Source of the DNA: Trichaptum fuscoviolaceum
Taxonomy: Eukaryota > Basidiomycota > Agaricomycetes > Hymenochaetales > Trichaptaceae
DNA: 64,000 bases
NCBI GenBank assembly: GCA_910574455.1
Contig: CAJSYZ010000011.1
Span: 682,001 to 746,000 of the forward strand
Direction of reading: 5' to 3'
In this document: positions 35,719 to 46,951 of the stretch, one piece after another
Layout of the letters: the number at the start of each line of letters is the position of its first letter
How positions within the stretch are numbered: the first letter of the stretch is position 1
Position numbers and translations under genes: made by a program
Notes under the pieces: generated by a model
Database searches by the model: none
Seen by the model: only the letters and a program-made list of their open reading frames with translations
What the model was told of the DNA's origin: nothing

Positions 35719-36330
35719 GGATGACGAAGGCATGTAAGCAAATGGCAAAGCGTTTGCGGGCGGCTGGTGCAACCCTGAGGACGCTGTACCTTCACCAACG
35801 CCGACGTATAATGCTGCTCTTGCTTAACTCACTGACATGTGCTCGAGCTCTTCAAGCTTTCTGCTTTCTGTGTGTGATCTGCTTGTGCTGCGCTTGTCTC
35901 CGCATACCACCTTTTCTCTGCGGCAAAGACCATTGCCAAATTGTTTTTACAATCTAAAATCACCTTTATGTGTACATAAGTTGAATATTGTATGCAATAT
36001 ATGATGTTTATGCCTACATTTCTACTATTGTACCGAATGCAAAAACCAATGCAAAAATGAATAATTATATTCGATTTTCCATGGATTTTTTAAATAATCA
36101 AATTACAGTGCATTTATCTAAAATTACATACGGCCAGAATCCAGGAGGGTCTTCCAGCACACTGGACCTGGAAACAGCCCGAACCCATTTGATTTCCGTT
36201 CTGGAAAGGGCCCGGTGGACGGGTGGAACCCAGCTGGTGAGCCGGGCCTGGTCAAGGCCTGTCACCCGGCTGCCTTCCATACCCATTTTGACTTTGCTGT
36301 GTACCGGGAGGTACTACTGTAGTAGTACTA
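35719..36330. other. Spacer with GC-rich subterminal repeats
   Basis: No gene seen in 35719-36110. 36110-36303 is the GC-rich right end of the putative composite element. 36303-36330 is a run of GTACTAC-type triplets in which the neighbouring MITE inserted. Confidence 0.4.
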
Positions 36331-36803
36331 TAGCCTCGTGACCAGGCCAGGCGACTTTCTTTATATGTCTGCTGTGGCAGACTCGGCGTCGCCGGCCTGG
36401 TATCCGAGCGCTAAAATTAGCTGAGGATCCATGGAGTTTGAAATTAATACAAATAGGGTAGTGATATCATAGGTCTTGCTCATGTAATGATTGATTAATT
36501 TTAGATTTTCTCGTAAATCTATATTCTTGTCACGCCCAAAACACGGCAGGCATCCGCTGGCACGCATTTATGCATGCGTTAGTGTGATATACCGTGACAG
36601 TAATGCACAAGAAGTTATAAATAGCCTTTTAGTTCTTGATTACAAGTGTGTATCTACGATGCCACTACTGTATTTGGATTAATTTCAAACTCCATGGATC
36701 CTCAGTTAAATTTAGCGCTCAGGGACCAGACCGGCTACGCCGTGTCTGCCTCGCAGACATACTCAGTAAGTAGCCTGGTCTGGTTACGAGACTAGTAGTA
36801 CTA
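36322..36803. mobile_element. 464-bp MITE with 9-bp target duplication (same family as at 5.2 kb)
   Basis: The element runs 36331-36794. It starts TAGCCTCGTGACCAGGCCAG and ends, inverted, TAGTCTCGTAACCAGACCAG. The inverted repeat extends inward for about 115 bp with indels and includes GAGGATCCATGGAGTTTGAA on the left and its complement near 36684-36704. The exact 9-bp duplication GTAGTACTA flanks it (36322-36330 and 36795-36803), although the target lies in a GTA/TAC-rich repeat. No transposase is present. It shares its ends with the 90-bp element at 5242-5331, so both were mobilised by one transposase type. Confidence 0.88.
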
Positions 36804-38181
36804 CTTACTACTACTAGTACTAGTAGTGGTGACCCCAGACCATGACGTCATCGTGGATGGTTCAAGTCCAAATTGTATCATAGCTGCTCACTCATTGCTC
36901 TCAGTTTCCTGTCTCTACCCTAGTGTTGTGGTCAATCCATCTATCCCTTGCGAAAAGCTTCAAATTGGGGGATAGCTTGAAGATGTCTAATGTGATTGGA
37001 GAACTTTGCTCCATAGCAATAGTTATTTGTCTGGAAGTCTTTGCAGGGTTTTGCCAGGATTTAGCCTCCGTTCGTAAGTTGTTCAACGATGGTGCTTAAC
37101 TTCGTAACTGACGACCTTGCTCTCGCAAAGGTCATAGCTGTACCGATTGTGCTTGGTGTGGACGAAAATGTGCATGTACTTGTTGCGAAAGAGATGGTAC
37201 AGCGTCGGATAATGTGGATAGCGAACCTCAAGCAGCAGGAACGGAACGCGAACCCCTTTTACGCTCCGTGCAAACTGTGCAGCCTCGTCCCGTGGATCAA
37301 CCAATCATTGTACCTCCGTTAGATATGAATCTGACATGAAAGAGAAAGCACCGACAAGCAGGACGGCGTATGTCTTACAACTCAAGTTGCTCTACTCATC
37401 TTGCTGATAAAAGCGTTGATTAGCAATTCCTGGCCTGGGTCGAACTCCTATTCACTCCTGCGCTAGCTACTACATAAGCTAGTGGAATAATCGTCGAATT
37501 TGACTCTCGGGCCAAGTCAGCTAAGATCTTGTTTAATGTGGCACATAGCAAGTAAATTATCTTGGCATGGAATTTATGTGTATTTCCTTGTGTAGCACCA
37601 GATATGTATGAACATCAGTGTGTTCCCGCCTCTGGTTATCTAACGATGTCTACTGCTAGATTTTGAAATGGATCTCATGTGGGACCAGAGTCGATTGACA
37701 CTCAAACGAAGCAAACTGCATCACAAATTGATGGATCCCATCGGTCGCATGGACCAATCATAGTGGCTTTAGCTTCTACTTGGAGACTACGCCCATTGCT
37801 CTGCTTGACTCTCGTTTTCATTCAATTGGAATCGGCTTTATCCAGCGATGTCCCGGGACATTCGTCAAAAGTCATGGTATTTGTTTGGGTGGAAGCAGGT
37901 AATTTGTCCAACCAAATCTCTGAATGAATCGTGCCCTTGATCCTTTTTTCCACAAGCGTGCACATGCTGTCGTTTACAACGTGAGGTAAGCGCATCTACT
38001 ATTGAAACCTTGTGGCTCTACTTAGTCAATTACAAATATTATCTAGTATACAGTGCCGTACAGATTACGGTCCATACAAGAAGTACGAAGGAGCATACAG
38101 TGCGCGGAACCATGACAAATATGCCAATGTTACATAGGCCTCGAAAGAGCTAAATTCACAGTACAATCGGATGAAGTCTTC
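36804..38181. other. Intergenic, no gene assigned
   Basis: Both strands have short frames at 37083-37322 (73-77 codons, overlapping), and a 61-codon minus frame lies at 36901-37086. None has a family motif that I can name. They could be remnants of one eroded gene. Confidence 0.35.
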
Positions 38182-39589
38182 TCATCCGTGGAGTAATCTC
38201 GATAGCCGATGCTCTAACTCATTTGCGTTCAGCTGCTCCCTTCCCTTGCTCACGCATGCCTGGACGACTTGCCACATCTCACTTTGCATGTTCTGTGGTT
38301 TCACTATCTGAGGCAGGCCACGCCGCATTAGTCGTGCGATTGTGTTGGGCAAGTCTCGGATCTCGGGAAATGGCCTTGTTCGTGTATAAACCTAATACAT
38401 AATCAGTGAGTTGTAGTTTTATTTTCCAGCAAGAAAGAGCGTAATGCACCTCTATCATAGTCATCCCAAAGCTATGAATGTCGACCTCCTTCGTTATATT
38501 AAGAGGAGCGTCCTCTTGATACTCTGCAGCAAATGGCCAATGGCGCCATGCCTTAGGAAGGGACCCAATGGGCTCGCTGGTGACGGTGAGCATCCCGGGA
38601 TCAGCAAGGAAAACCTTCCCCGTTTCATCTACGAGAATATTGCTCTGGGATGAAGATTCATTACGATATCAGTCAAAGAGATCAGATAGGGACAATGCTC
38701 ACCGCACAGATATGGCCATGGATAAGGTCGTACTCGTGCATGAATCTGACGGCGCTCGCTATTTTAGATAACTGAAAAGTGCATTTTTTTAGATGATCGT
38801 CAAAGTGTGTAGTCTTTATGCGCACCGCGTCAACCAAACTGATGTGTACGCCGTCATGTTCACTCATATATCTCAGAATGTTGCCATTTGCATAATATTT
38901 TGTGATGATGGCCGGGAACGTGTTACCAAGAGTATTGGTTATCCCAAGGATCTGTGCAATCCGTACGTCTTTGATTTTTCTTGCAGCGAGATCTTCCTGA
39001 AAAGCTTTCCATCTGGAACATGCTGACATGACATTCTAAAGGCTCGTTATTAGACCCGACTATGTCTTCCAAATTAGAATATGTACATCAAAGTTTGGTA
39101 CATACCATACGTTTCTCGTTATAGTCCTGTTCATGAACATGATTAGGAGGAAGTCGAAAGAATTTAACCATGAGCTAAGGGTATGCTTGAATCAGCCGAA
39201 GATGATGACTTTGAATATATCTTACCTTTTGTTTTTCCCTACCATGAGATCCTCTATGCCAGTAAACGTTAGCGTTGAACCTGTTTCCTTCAATTGTGGG
39301 GAACTCTTCAGGTGGTAAGCGGTCTTCGGGCTCAACTTCATAGCCCCTATCCTAATCATTCAGGAGCATCAGATAGGTACTTGTGCGGGAGACTAGTCAC
39401 TTCACCCACGATGAACTCAGTGTTGAGCACAGAGAACGACTGGGTACCATCCAATGAAGGCACGGTTCTCGTGTAAAAATTCTGCATGCTGTCAGAAATA
39501 TGCTGGTGGATCAGAGTTTGGGGAAGTTCTTCATTGAGGCATGATTCACTAGCTATATAACATAGCACTATAGGCTGTGTAGGCGACAC
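38182..39589 (-). CDS. TKL-like pseudokinase A1
   Basis: Kinase-fold gene lacking catalytic residues. The N-terminal exon (39589-39360) has no known domain. The next pieces carry VYWHRGSHGREKQK and LMVKFFRLPPN (the beta-3 lysine may be kept). The middle exon (about 39029-38710) reads WKAFQEDLAARKIKDVRI, then FPAIITKYYANGNILRYM (hinge region), then MHEYDLIHGHICA, where the HRD aspartate is replaced by His. The metal-binding motif reads LADPGMLTV instead of DFG, and there is no APE motif, only WRHWPFAAEYQED. The alpha-F region (DIHSFGMTMIEV) is well kept. The last exon (about 38400-38182) reads RPFPEIRDLPNTIARLM and ends LSRLLHG. Most like A2 and A3. Predicted not to phosphorylate; it may act as a scaffold or regulator. 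Nearest neighbour is K1 on the same strand. Confidence 0.7.
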
Positions 39590-40551
39590 TTAGATATCAA
39601 TGATCTACAAAATTGGAGTTCCAACGTTAGTCCAAACTTAAGGTTCAAAGCTACCACCGGATTGGTTTACTAGACCTCCTCCATTTCCCAATTTGGAAGA
39701 TTAGGACACACAATGTGACGAAACGTAATTCAGTTGTGAGGCGATTTCCAAAAACTGACTGTCACACTGTTAGTGTCACTACTACGACCTGTATGCACAT
39801 TCAAGTTGCTGTGTTGCGATCGGCTGTGTACTTGTGTCCCTCTTGCTTCTATCCCAGCGTCCATCACGCTGATGAATATAGTACTCTGAAACATAAGACA
39901 GAAAGAGCTAATCTTATATGGAGTCCGTTGACGTCGGGTCTTTTCCGTTGTCTATCGTGGGTGGTTGATAGATCGGAGACTACTAAATTGAAAATGCCAG
40001 TGCGGAGGTAAGATCCAGAGTTATTGTCCCTGTCGTACACAAAAAGAAAAGCTCCAATAACATAAATATGGGAAGTATTGGAAGAGGGGAGTGAAAAGCC
40101 ATTTAATAAGAAGTCGGGATTTAAAGTATGGAGTGAAGAGTGTGAGGAAGACAATCAGTAGTACAATTCACAACAAAAGATCTTGTAAGAAAAAAAATTG
40201 AAGATGGATGAAATCGTAGAGGGGGAGTGATTTATATATGAGAGAATCGTAACATCATGAAGACTCGCAGAAAAATACCCCCAGGCTTCGTGGATCAAGC
40301 AAAAAACCCTACCCGACTAATAGGTAAAGAATCTTATGCGAAGCTGTAATAAACGGAGCTCGTAAGCAACCTGTGCTTGTGACATTAGGGTGTATGCCTT
40401 GCAGTGACCTCGCGTGGTGATTTCGATTGAGTTGGGATGCATGGAAGGCCAATAATGCAGGAGTTCAGGGACTGAATGCCCGTCACGTTTGAATCACTTA
40501 AGTGTGAGCCAAGCTACGCCCATGCAGATGCTATTGTTTATTCCAAATGTA
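39590..40551. other. Spacer between A1 and K1
   Basis: About 960 bp with no recognisable gene. Frames near 39715-40154 overlap on opposite strands and lack motifs. Confidence 0.4.
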
Positions 40552-41901
40552 TCAGCGTATCAGAATATGCCGATCTGAGTTTCTCTGAATTACGTACACT
40601 GCCAGTGCTACAAGCGAAACGCTAGTTGACTTGAGCCACCACCACCTTGATCGAGTGCTCAATGCGTGCTCGAATATCGTTTGCACTTCGTTAGCTGTCG
40701 CTCGCTCGCCAGGATCTTTCGTCCAGCACCTTTGGACAAGGTCAACTAGAGCGTCATGGCCCTGTAGGAGACGGGGAATCTCTGGCCTCTTTCCTTGTAT
40801 GATCTGGAAGATGACTGCACTGTCATTCTTGATCCTCCAATAGGGTTGGCTCCCTTCGCATATCTACACATGAGTTATACCAAAGCCAGACTCTCGTAAG
40901 TTCAAAGTGGAGCAGGACTATACCTCAACCACAGTCATCGCAAATGCAAATATATCGCTCTTGAATGAATACGGAGGCTCGTTCTCATCCCCATCGAGAG
41001 GATCAAGAATCTCCGGTGCGGTCCAGCGAGCAGGGCCAGCAATCTTATTTGTAGTAAACTCTCCGTGGTCTATGACGAATGTAACACCATAGTCCGCAAG
41101 AAGAGGTATACCTTTGTCAGAAATGAGCACGTTCGCCTGTAGATGTATAAGTCAGTAGCCACGAATTTGACACGAAAGGGATAAACAGTATGCACTGACA
41201 TACCGCGCGCAAATCACCATGTATTATATTCATACTATGCAAATACGCAAGTCCTCGACTTATTTCAGTAAGCTAGAGCCATCGATCAGTTCATAGTGCA
41301 TGCTCATACACAAGCAAATAGGCAAACAAGCTTGAGTTTGTCGGCCTTTGCTCCTTGTGTCTTGGTATAGTCTAAGATATTTCCCTGTTCGCACCACGGT
41401 AGGATCATTGCGGGTAGGTATCCGAACTCGGTGGCATATCCAAAGAACGGCAGAATATTCGGATGCTTAAGCTGCACCCAGATCTGCCCTGCTGTTGCTA
41501 ACCTCTTTACAACGTACATTTAATGAGTTCCAAGAAAAGCGACAGAGGATCAATGCTTGCCTCTTTTACTTGAATATGTAGCTGTGAGTTATGGGCCGGA
41601 GCTCCGCGTAGGACTTTTATCGCAACAATAATCTGAAACGATCATCCTCAAAAAGTTAGGAAAACTGAAAATATTTAGAAGGCAACTTACAGTATTCCTG
41701 AGTTTTCCCTTATACACATCTGAAAATTCGCCGTTCCGAATATAAAATGTTCCTTCTTTAGTCACGGCATCGCTTATGTCCTCATTTCAGTTCGCGAATC
41801 AGTCTACAACGGGGAGAGTTCGGAATAGTAAGTACCAGGAATATAGAATTATTGCCGCCGTTCCTATGCGCAAAAGAGTTGTCGATAGTAGGAGTAGGCA
41901 T
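40552..41901 (-). CDS. TKL protein kinase K1
   Basis: Small kinase without extra domains. Start at 41901 (MPTPTIDNSFAHRN), intron, then FYIRNGEFSDVYKGKLRNT (glycine-loop region; the classic GxGxxG is reduced), IIVAIKVLRGAPAHN with the beta-3 Lys, LKHPNILPFFGYATEFGYLP, and MILPWCEQGNILDY as hinge. The catalytic loop is SRGLAYLHSMNIIHGDLRA, with HGD in place of HRD but the Asp kept, followed by ANVLI. The metal motif is LADYGVTFVIDHG (DYG rather than DFG). KIAGPARWTAPEIL has the APE motif. DIFAFAMTVVEV, then WRIKNDSAVIFQII and CWTKDPGERATANEV complete the C-lobe. After this the frame stays open into a hydrophobic tail (VSLVALAVYVI) to a stop at 40552. If an intron follows as in K3 and K5, the end would differ. 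Probably catalytically active. Confidence 0.78.
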
Positions 41902-42658
41902 TCTTAACGGTCGATGTGGGCAATTCCTTCATGTAGAGGATGTCTTTTATCGATGCATGCAGGGCGACTCACACATGTCATGGGGCCGCATCAGACATCC
42001 TATATATTTGCCAGGATGATTGAGTTCCGACGTTTGAATGTATCTGTGTGGAGGACTGCTGACAGTATTTGCATGCTTGTGAGGGTAGCCTCGTATCTCA
42101 GGCTGTTAGTAGCTGAATTATGCAGCAGAGAGGTCCGGGTGTGTCCGGAGTCCTCATTGCCAGGCTGTGCCAGAAGATCCTACTACCAGTGTGGGAAAAT
42201 TAGTACCTTTGACTTCAAGTTCAAGTTGAAGTAAGTTTAAATTTCGCAACGCACTTGAATTTGAACCACAACAACGATTCCAAAATGTAAGTAAATATTG
42301 AAAACTCAAACCATGGCAGCACTGACGACTATGGATGAAAATAGTGTACTAGATCGTTGTATCGGCTTGCGGCCCGTTATCCTACTTCGAATGAATTGTG
42401 TAGCAGTGGGAACTGGACGCACCGGCAGCCTGAGCGCAACACGAAGATGACGCTCATGTCAGATTCACTCAGATTTGCGATACTTCCCGCAGCTCGTAGG
42501 TCTTATTATGTATGACATGCGGCAAGATAACGTCCAGCAATTAAAAGTCGGTTTTCTTCGGATCTTGCGGCGCCTACTTGGTTATTGACCGAATATAAAA
42601 CACCCACAGTAGGTGCATCCCCCAACACGTCCCAAGCTCAAGCCTACTCTTCGAAAGT
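41902..42658. other. Divergent upstream region of K1 and C
   Basis: K1 (minus) and C (plus) start 757 bp apart and may share control elements. A palindromic stretch (GACTTCAAGTTCAAGTTGAAGT) lies near 42209-42230. No gene is seen. Confidence 0.5.
42594..42600 (+). promoter_or_regulatory. TATA box of pseudokinase C
   Basis: TATAAAA lies 59 bp upstream of the ATG at 42659, at a normal spacing for a fungal core promoter. Confidence 0.5.
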
Positions 42659-43858
42659 ATGGGTGAATCAGTGACCTCTGAATCCCACCTTTCTATGCCC
42701 ACTCTAAGCAACATCAATAGTGACTACCTGAAAGCTGGTGTTCGGATCTTCTCTGAACATGAAGTCACATTGACAAACTTAGAGCGTCCTCGTGCATTCG
42801 GGCCTTATTTTGATATCTATGACGCTCGCATAGCGTTTGATGAAAAGGAGGTAAGCGTCTGTAATGCTTCCCCCTACGAGTTTCTCACCATTGTTTTAGG
42901 GTTGTGAAGTTGTAGTGAAGATACCGCGCTTCTCGACATCTGATGCAGTAAGTTGTTGCTGAGAGCTGGGGAGATGCTCTTGGAGTAGTCTTACTCATGT
43001 CAACTCAAAAGTCAATTGCCAAAGTATGCAAGATCAACCAGGCGGTTCATATAGGCGTAATGGAATGCTATGGAAGGCCGGCCCTCGTCTTGAAACAGTT
43101 CAAGCATGGGAACCTTGCTAATTACATTCAAAAGTATCGCCTATGCCACACAACAGAAGAGGCGAAGCTTGCTATATTGCGCCTCGTCGTAGATGTAGCC
43201 GGTGACCTCAAAGCTCACCACGAGTGCCATATAGTTCATGGATCATTGACGACGGTACGCAACCCAGAACATGCTTTATACGCAACACTCACTTGCGCTT
43301 ACCCACAGCAAAACGTTCTCATTAATGACGCGGATCAAGCTATCGTCAACGACTATGGCAGCAAGGCGATATTCCCGACCGGGTATGAAGGAGTACCGCC
43401 TGACTGGCCAAATGAAGCCCCGGAAGTCGTGGGTGGTGAGACTCACACAAAGAGAAGTGACGCATATCGTTTTGCCACAACCGTCCTCGAGGTATAGTCC
43501 ATTCTTTAGACAACTAAGTCAGCAATCGATATTAATGAACTAGTTTATCTAGATCTATCGCGGAGCGCCATTGCGAATGCCGTTCTGCGCCCGTTTACTG
43601 CATCAACATCTGGCTGGGAAATACAATTACGAGCGCCCTGCTAATATGGATCAAGAGATCTTTGATATCGTTATAAAAGCGACCGTGCTTGATGGGAATA
43701 TCAGGCCCTCCCTAGAAGAAATGGAACACGACCTCCGCCTCGTTTGGAACTCGAAGGTCTGGTCTCCTCTTTACCATGCGGCTCATAACTTACTTTCATC
43801 GTCTAAAGAAACGTTAAAACATGATGCTGCGTTTCAAGCCGCTAGTCTGACCGACTGA
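42659..43858 (+). CDS. TKL-like pseudokinase C
   Basis: Single member of its kind in the window. Exon 1 (42659-42850) starts MGESVTSESHLSMPTLSN and reaches RAFGPYFDIYDARIAF in the glycine-loop position, which has no GxG. A short exon reads GCEVVVKIPRFSTSDA, so the VVVK lysine is kept. The next exon (about 43005-43255) has ECYGRPALVLKQFKHGNL and ECHIVHGSLTT, where Ser replaces the catalytic Asp. Then QNVLINDADQAIVNDYGSKA (DYG, Asp kept) and PNEAPEVVGGE (APE kept), and RSDAYRFATTVLEV. The last exon (about 43554-43858) has a divergent C-lobe and a serine-rich end. Without the catalytic Asp it should be inactive, but it could still bind nucleotide. It lies head to head with K1. Confidence 0.72.
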
Positions 43859-45045
43859 CCATGTGATAACATAGAATCGCTTCGCCTGCGTCCCGTCCGC
43901 GTTCCTTTTGCGTCTTCGTACCAAGGCTCCTTTGCTTAAGTCTCCTTCTGCAGTCTCCTTCTGTAACGTCTGACGTGTGGGCTTGTTTCTCTCTCCCTAG
44001 CATGTGGTCGCACCCTTCTTACTGCTTCGTCTCTATGTTCGCGATGCGTTCCTCGTCGAGTGTACGAATAGGTCTCTGAAAGCATAGAGGAGTTAATCGG
44101 ATCCGTAACATGTTTTCACTTCGTCTTTCCGATTTGTCCTGATCCCCGAATTGCAGCTCGACATATGTCTACTGCGAGAATGCGATATTAACGATGCTCT
44201 GGATGCGCCTGCGGTATGCATGTACCATTCTCTGTCTAAACTTCTTTGATTGTTTGCTGAATAAACATGTCTCTTTCCCGTGCTTATCTATACTTTCTTA
44301 TTTCGACTTGGATACCGGCGGATGAAAGGGAAAAGAAAGGTGAATTAAGTTATGTGTGTTTTTATTCCTTTATCTTTTCTCATTTTTATACTTCCAAGGC
44401 TCATTCTTGATGTTTCACTCTCGTTGCAATGGTTGGATTATCAGGAAAGAAACGGTAAGTAACTGACTCCTGTGTATCCCTGAACGTTACTGCTTTGGCA
44501 CTCAGTTTCAGATCGAACTGTCCGCGTTACTCTCAATCTCGTGCGCTACACGATGATAGGGTGCCTAAGGCTATGAATGAGTATCTGTCGACATTGCTGG
44601 GCACGAAAGATGTCACTGTTCACTGAAAAGGCAGGGGCTTGGTATTCTCAATAGATCCAATTGTTTGTAGACAAAAGAATACTAGTAGTGTGTGAACAGC
44701 CATCCAATATTACTCAAAACAAAAGCAATACTTGGGGGAAAGTTCAAGATAAGTAGAAGTCCCAGGTATTGAGATCCTGCGGCGCATACTAGATGGGTAT
44801 GTAAATGATGGTGGTGCATCCAATGGCATCAAGTACGCAGGTTTAAAAAGCTGGCGAAAGCCGTATCAACAGCAGATCCCTTCAAGTTACTCCCCCTTCA
44901 AGTTTCGGTGACAAAAAACATTACATAAGTCAAAACAAGAAAACGGTTGACTAAACAGAAATTGTATACAAATTAAGTAATACAGAAAACGCGGAGAAAC
45001 ATTGGTGAAAACTGACATCTGGTGAATTTAGACTCAACAGTGCCC
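43859..45045. other. 1.2-kb spacer between convergent genes C and B1
   Basis: No gene visible. The sequence is pyrimidine-rich just after gene C, with a doubled TCTCCTTCTG near 43943-43966, and becomes AT-rich towards 44400. It probably contains the 3' untranslated regions of C and B1. Confidence 0.4.
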
Positions 45046-46490
45046 TTAACTCCCGGTGGGAGTAAGGGAAAGAGGAAAAGATAGAATGAAGATCCTGAGC
45101 GACAGAAGGGATCCAGTGTAGAAGCATTGAAGGACGGCATGAGGTCCGACAGAAAATAGATCCTGCACCCCGGCCCTCAAATGCTGTGCTTGAATGCCTC
45201 GTATAAAGCGTTCTCGAGGAAGTTGATTGGCCATGATGGCGGTGTGTACTTGACCTATGTATTGCCTGATGTAATGCAATGATTCCACTGGCATCTGCGA
45301 CTTATCAGTAATGTCATCTTAGCCCGTTCTGCAGAGGAACGTACAGCTATCCTCCAGCTATGGCTCGAAGTGTGACAGCCATGTTGTCCATTGATGGTCT
45401 GTCAGCGGGGTTCAGCGCAGTTGCTTGTTGTATGAGAATGAAAATCTTTGCGTTTGCGAGAGGCGGCATTTTCAACCCAAAGCGACCAAATGCGTGATCC
45501 TGTAAGGCTCTGAAATGGAGGGGTTTGGGGGGAGCACCACCTAAGATCTTTGAAGGATAAGATACTAATTAGCATTGTCGGGTCAAAGCGTCGCTCAAGC
45601 ACGCACTCTGTATATGACCATGCCGAATTGAAATACGTCCGAAGCCCGATTCTTCTGCGGATCGTCCGCCGAAATGACCTCGGGTGCTTCGAACATAAAA
45701 CCGGAGCGTAGTGGGATGGTGTCGGGGTGAAGTAAACGCTGAAGCTCATGAGACACGACACCACTGATGAAAGCTTTGTTGTTGACGTCAATGAGAATCT
45801 TTCCGGGTGTGATCGCGCCATGTACCCGCCCCCTAGCGTGAAGGCGGGCCAAATCCTCGCAGGCGTCGGCAAGCTACACATTTCGAGTGTATGATCCGGA
45901 AGGTGAGCTGGCACCATAAAATGGCTATTAAATGACACACTTACCCACAAGTACAACATCGGTACATTAGCCAGAGCCTGTAAGATGCTCCGCTGGCAAT
46001 AGGGAAGCACAAGACACGGCATTCCCATATGCTGTGCGACCCTCAGAATTCTGAATCCATTTTCGCCGATCCCATTTCCATCGCCCGAGAACTCTTGGAG
46101 TGCGTTGGCCAAGAACTAAGAGATAGACACGGACTGAGAATTAGCGCAAGATCTTCTTGCGAAGGTAAAAGGAATAAACATGCCTCAGTAACGGCACCGA
46201 GCACATCATCAACGTTTCTTCTCAAGCGCACAACCTGGAGAACCACATCCTACAGAAGTTACCAGTTTGTCACCGCGCTTGACACGTAGCGTATCTGAGA
46301 TACGCACATTCCCAGTCTGACCATCGAAGCATCTATAGAAGCTGAAGTCCGTCCCTTGCCGCAGCGTTTCAACTTGCAGCAAACCGTTGGGGCCCACCGC
46401 CAGCATGTCGCCATTCTGTTCGGGGTTTCCTCCAGGCTCAACGAGTATCGAGGATGGATCTAAAACAAAAGAGACGTTTGAAATATGCAT
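45046..46490 (-). CDS. TKL-like pseudokinase B1
   Basis: The N-terminal exon (46490-46209) has ILVEPGGNPEQNGDML and GLLQVETLRQGTDFSFYRCF, a glycine-loop position without GxG. Next (about 46112-45960) FRILRVAQHMGMPCLVLPYC forms the hinge. The catalytic-loop exon (about 45870-45600) reads LARLHARGRVHGAITPGKIL: Ala replaces the catalytic Asp and the following LxxxN becomes TPGKIL. The DFG position is KAFISGVVSHEL, with no Asp. EAPEVISADD keeps the APE motif, and RASDVFQFGMVIYRV the alpha-F helix. C-lobe: RALQDHAFGRFGLKMPPLAN, then ALNPADRPSMDNMAV. A further exon (45294-45046) starts MPVESLHYIRQYIGQV and ends with a hydrophobic stretch (FYTGSLLSLRIFILSFPLSL). Both catalytic aspartates are missing, so catalysis is not expected. 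Paralogue of B2. Confidence 0.7.
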
Positions 46491-46951
46491 ACGAGTACAA
46501 ATTTCAGCGGATTTTTGAGTGTTGAGGATGTATAGGACAAGCAGAGGATAAGGGGGACGGAGGGGCGTTACTTAATTCAACGCTTGTGAATTTATTTACG
46601 GCCAAGGCTGGTCTTTCCTCATTGCACTGCCAGAGGCACTAGCAGGCTCACACTATCGTAATCTAAGTTTACCTCCGCTACTTACCATTAGGACCCTCCT
46701 AGGCAGTGCTGTGATTGATTCCCTTTGAATTGGACACCTTGGATAAAGTATACCTTGGAGTCAATTCTAAAGTACAGTAGTGGTTTTGGGGAGCGCGACT
46801 CGGAGAGGCGACTTCTACTTCGGATAGTACTTGCGCCAAAGTTGACTCGGATATAAGATCCCCCACGTCCCATCGCTCTGTCCCAGATGATGTCCTCGTT
46901 TCCTCTCCTACTCCTCTCAGTCAATTACTTTGGCCGCACCCATCCTAATTC
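46491..46951. other. Divergent upstream region of B1 and K2
   Basis: About 460 bp between the starts of B1 (minus) and K2 (plus). No separate gene seen; a shared promoter region is likely. Confidence 0.45.

Larger units (their letters stand above)
34217..36303. mobile_element. Possible 2.1-kb composite element with 15-bp perfect inverted ends
   Basis: TACACAGCAAAGTCA at 34217-34231 is repeated exactly in inverted orientation at 36289-36303. Both ends are followed inward by GC-rich sequence with repeated CCCAGCTGG/GAATCCAG-like motifs (34236-34450 and 36130-36260), as in elements with subterminal repeats. The flanking octamers CCTGAAGT and CCGGGAGG agree at only 5 of 8 positions, so a target duplication is not proven. 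Inside are a nested MITE and a BSD2 pseudogene; no transposase is seen. It would be a non-autonomous element carrying a host gene fragment. Confidence 0.5.

Noticed and set aside
37083..37322. Small gene on either strand
   Set aside because: Two similar-length frames on opposite strands with no homology I can name.
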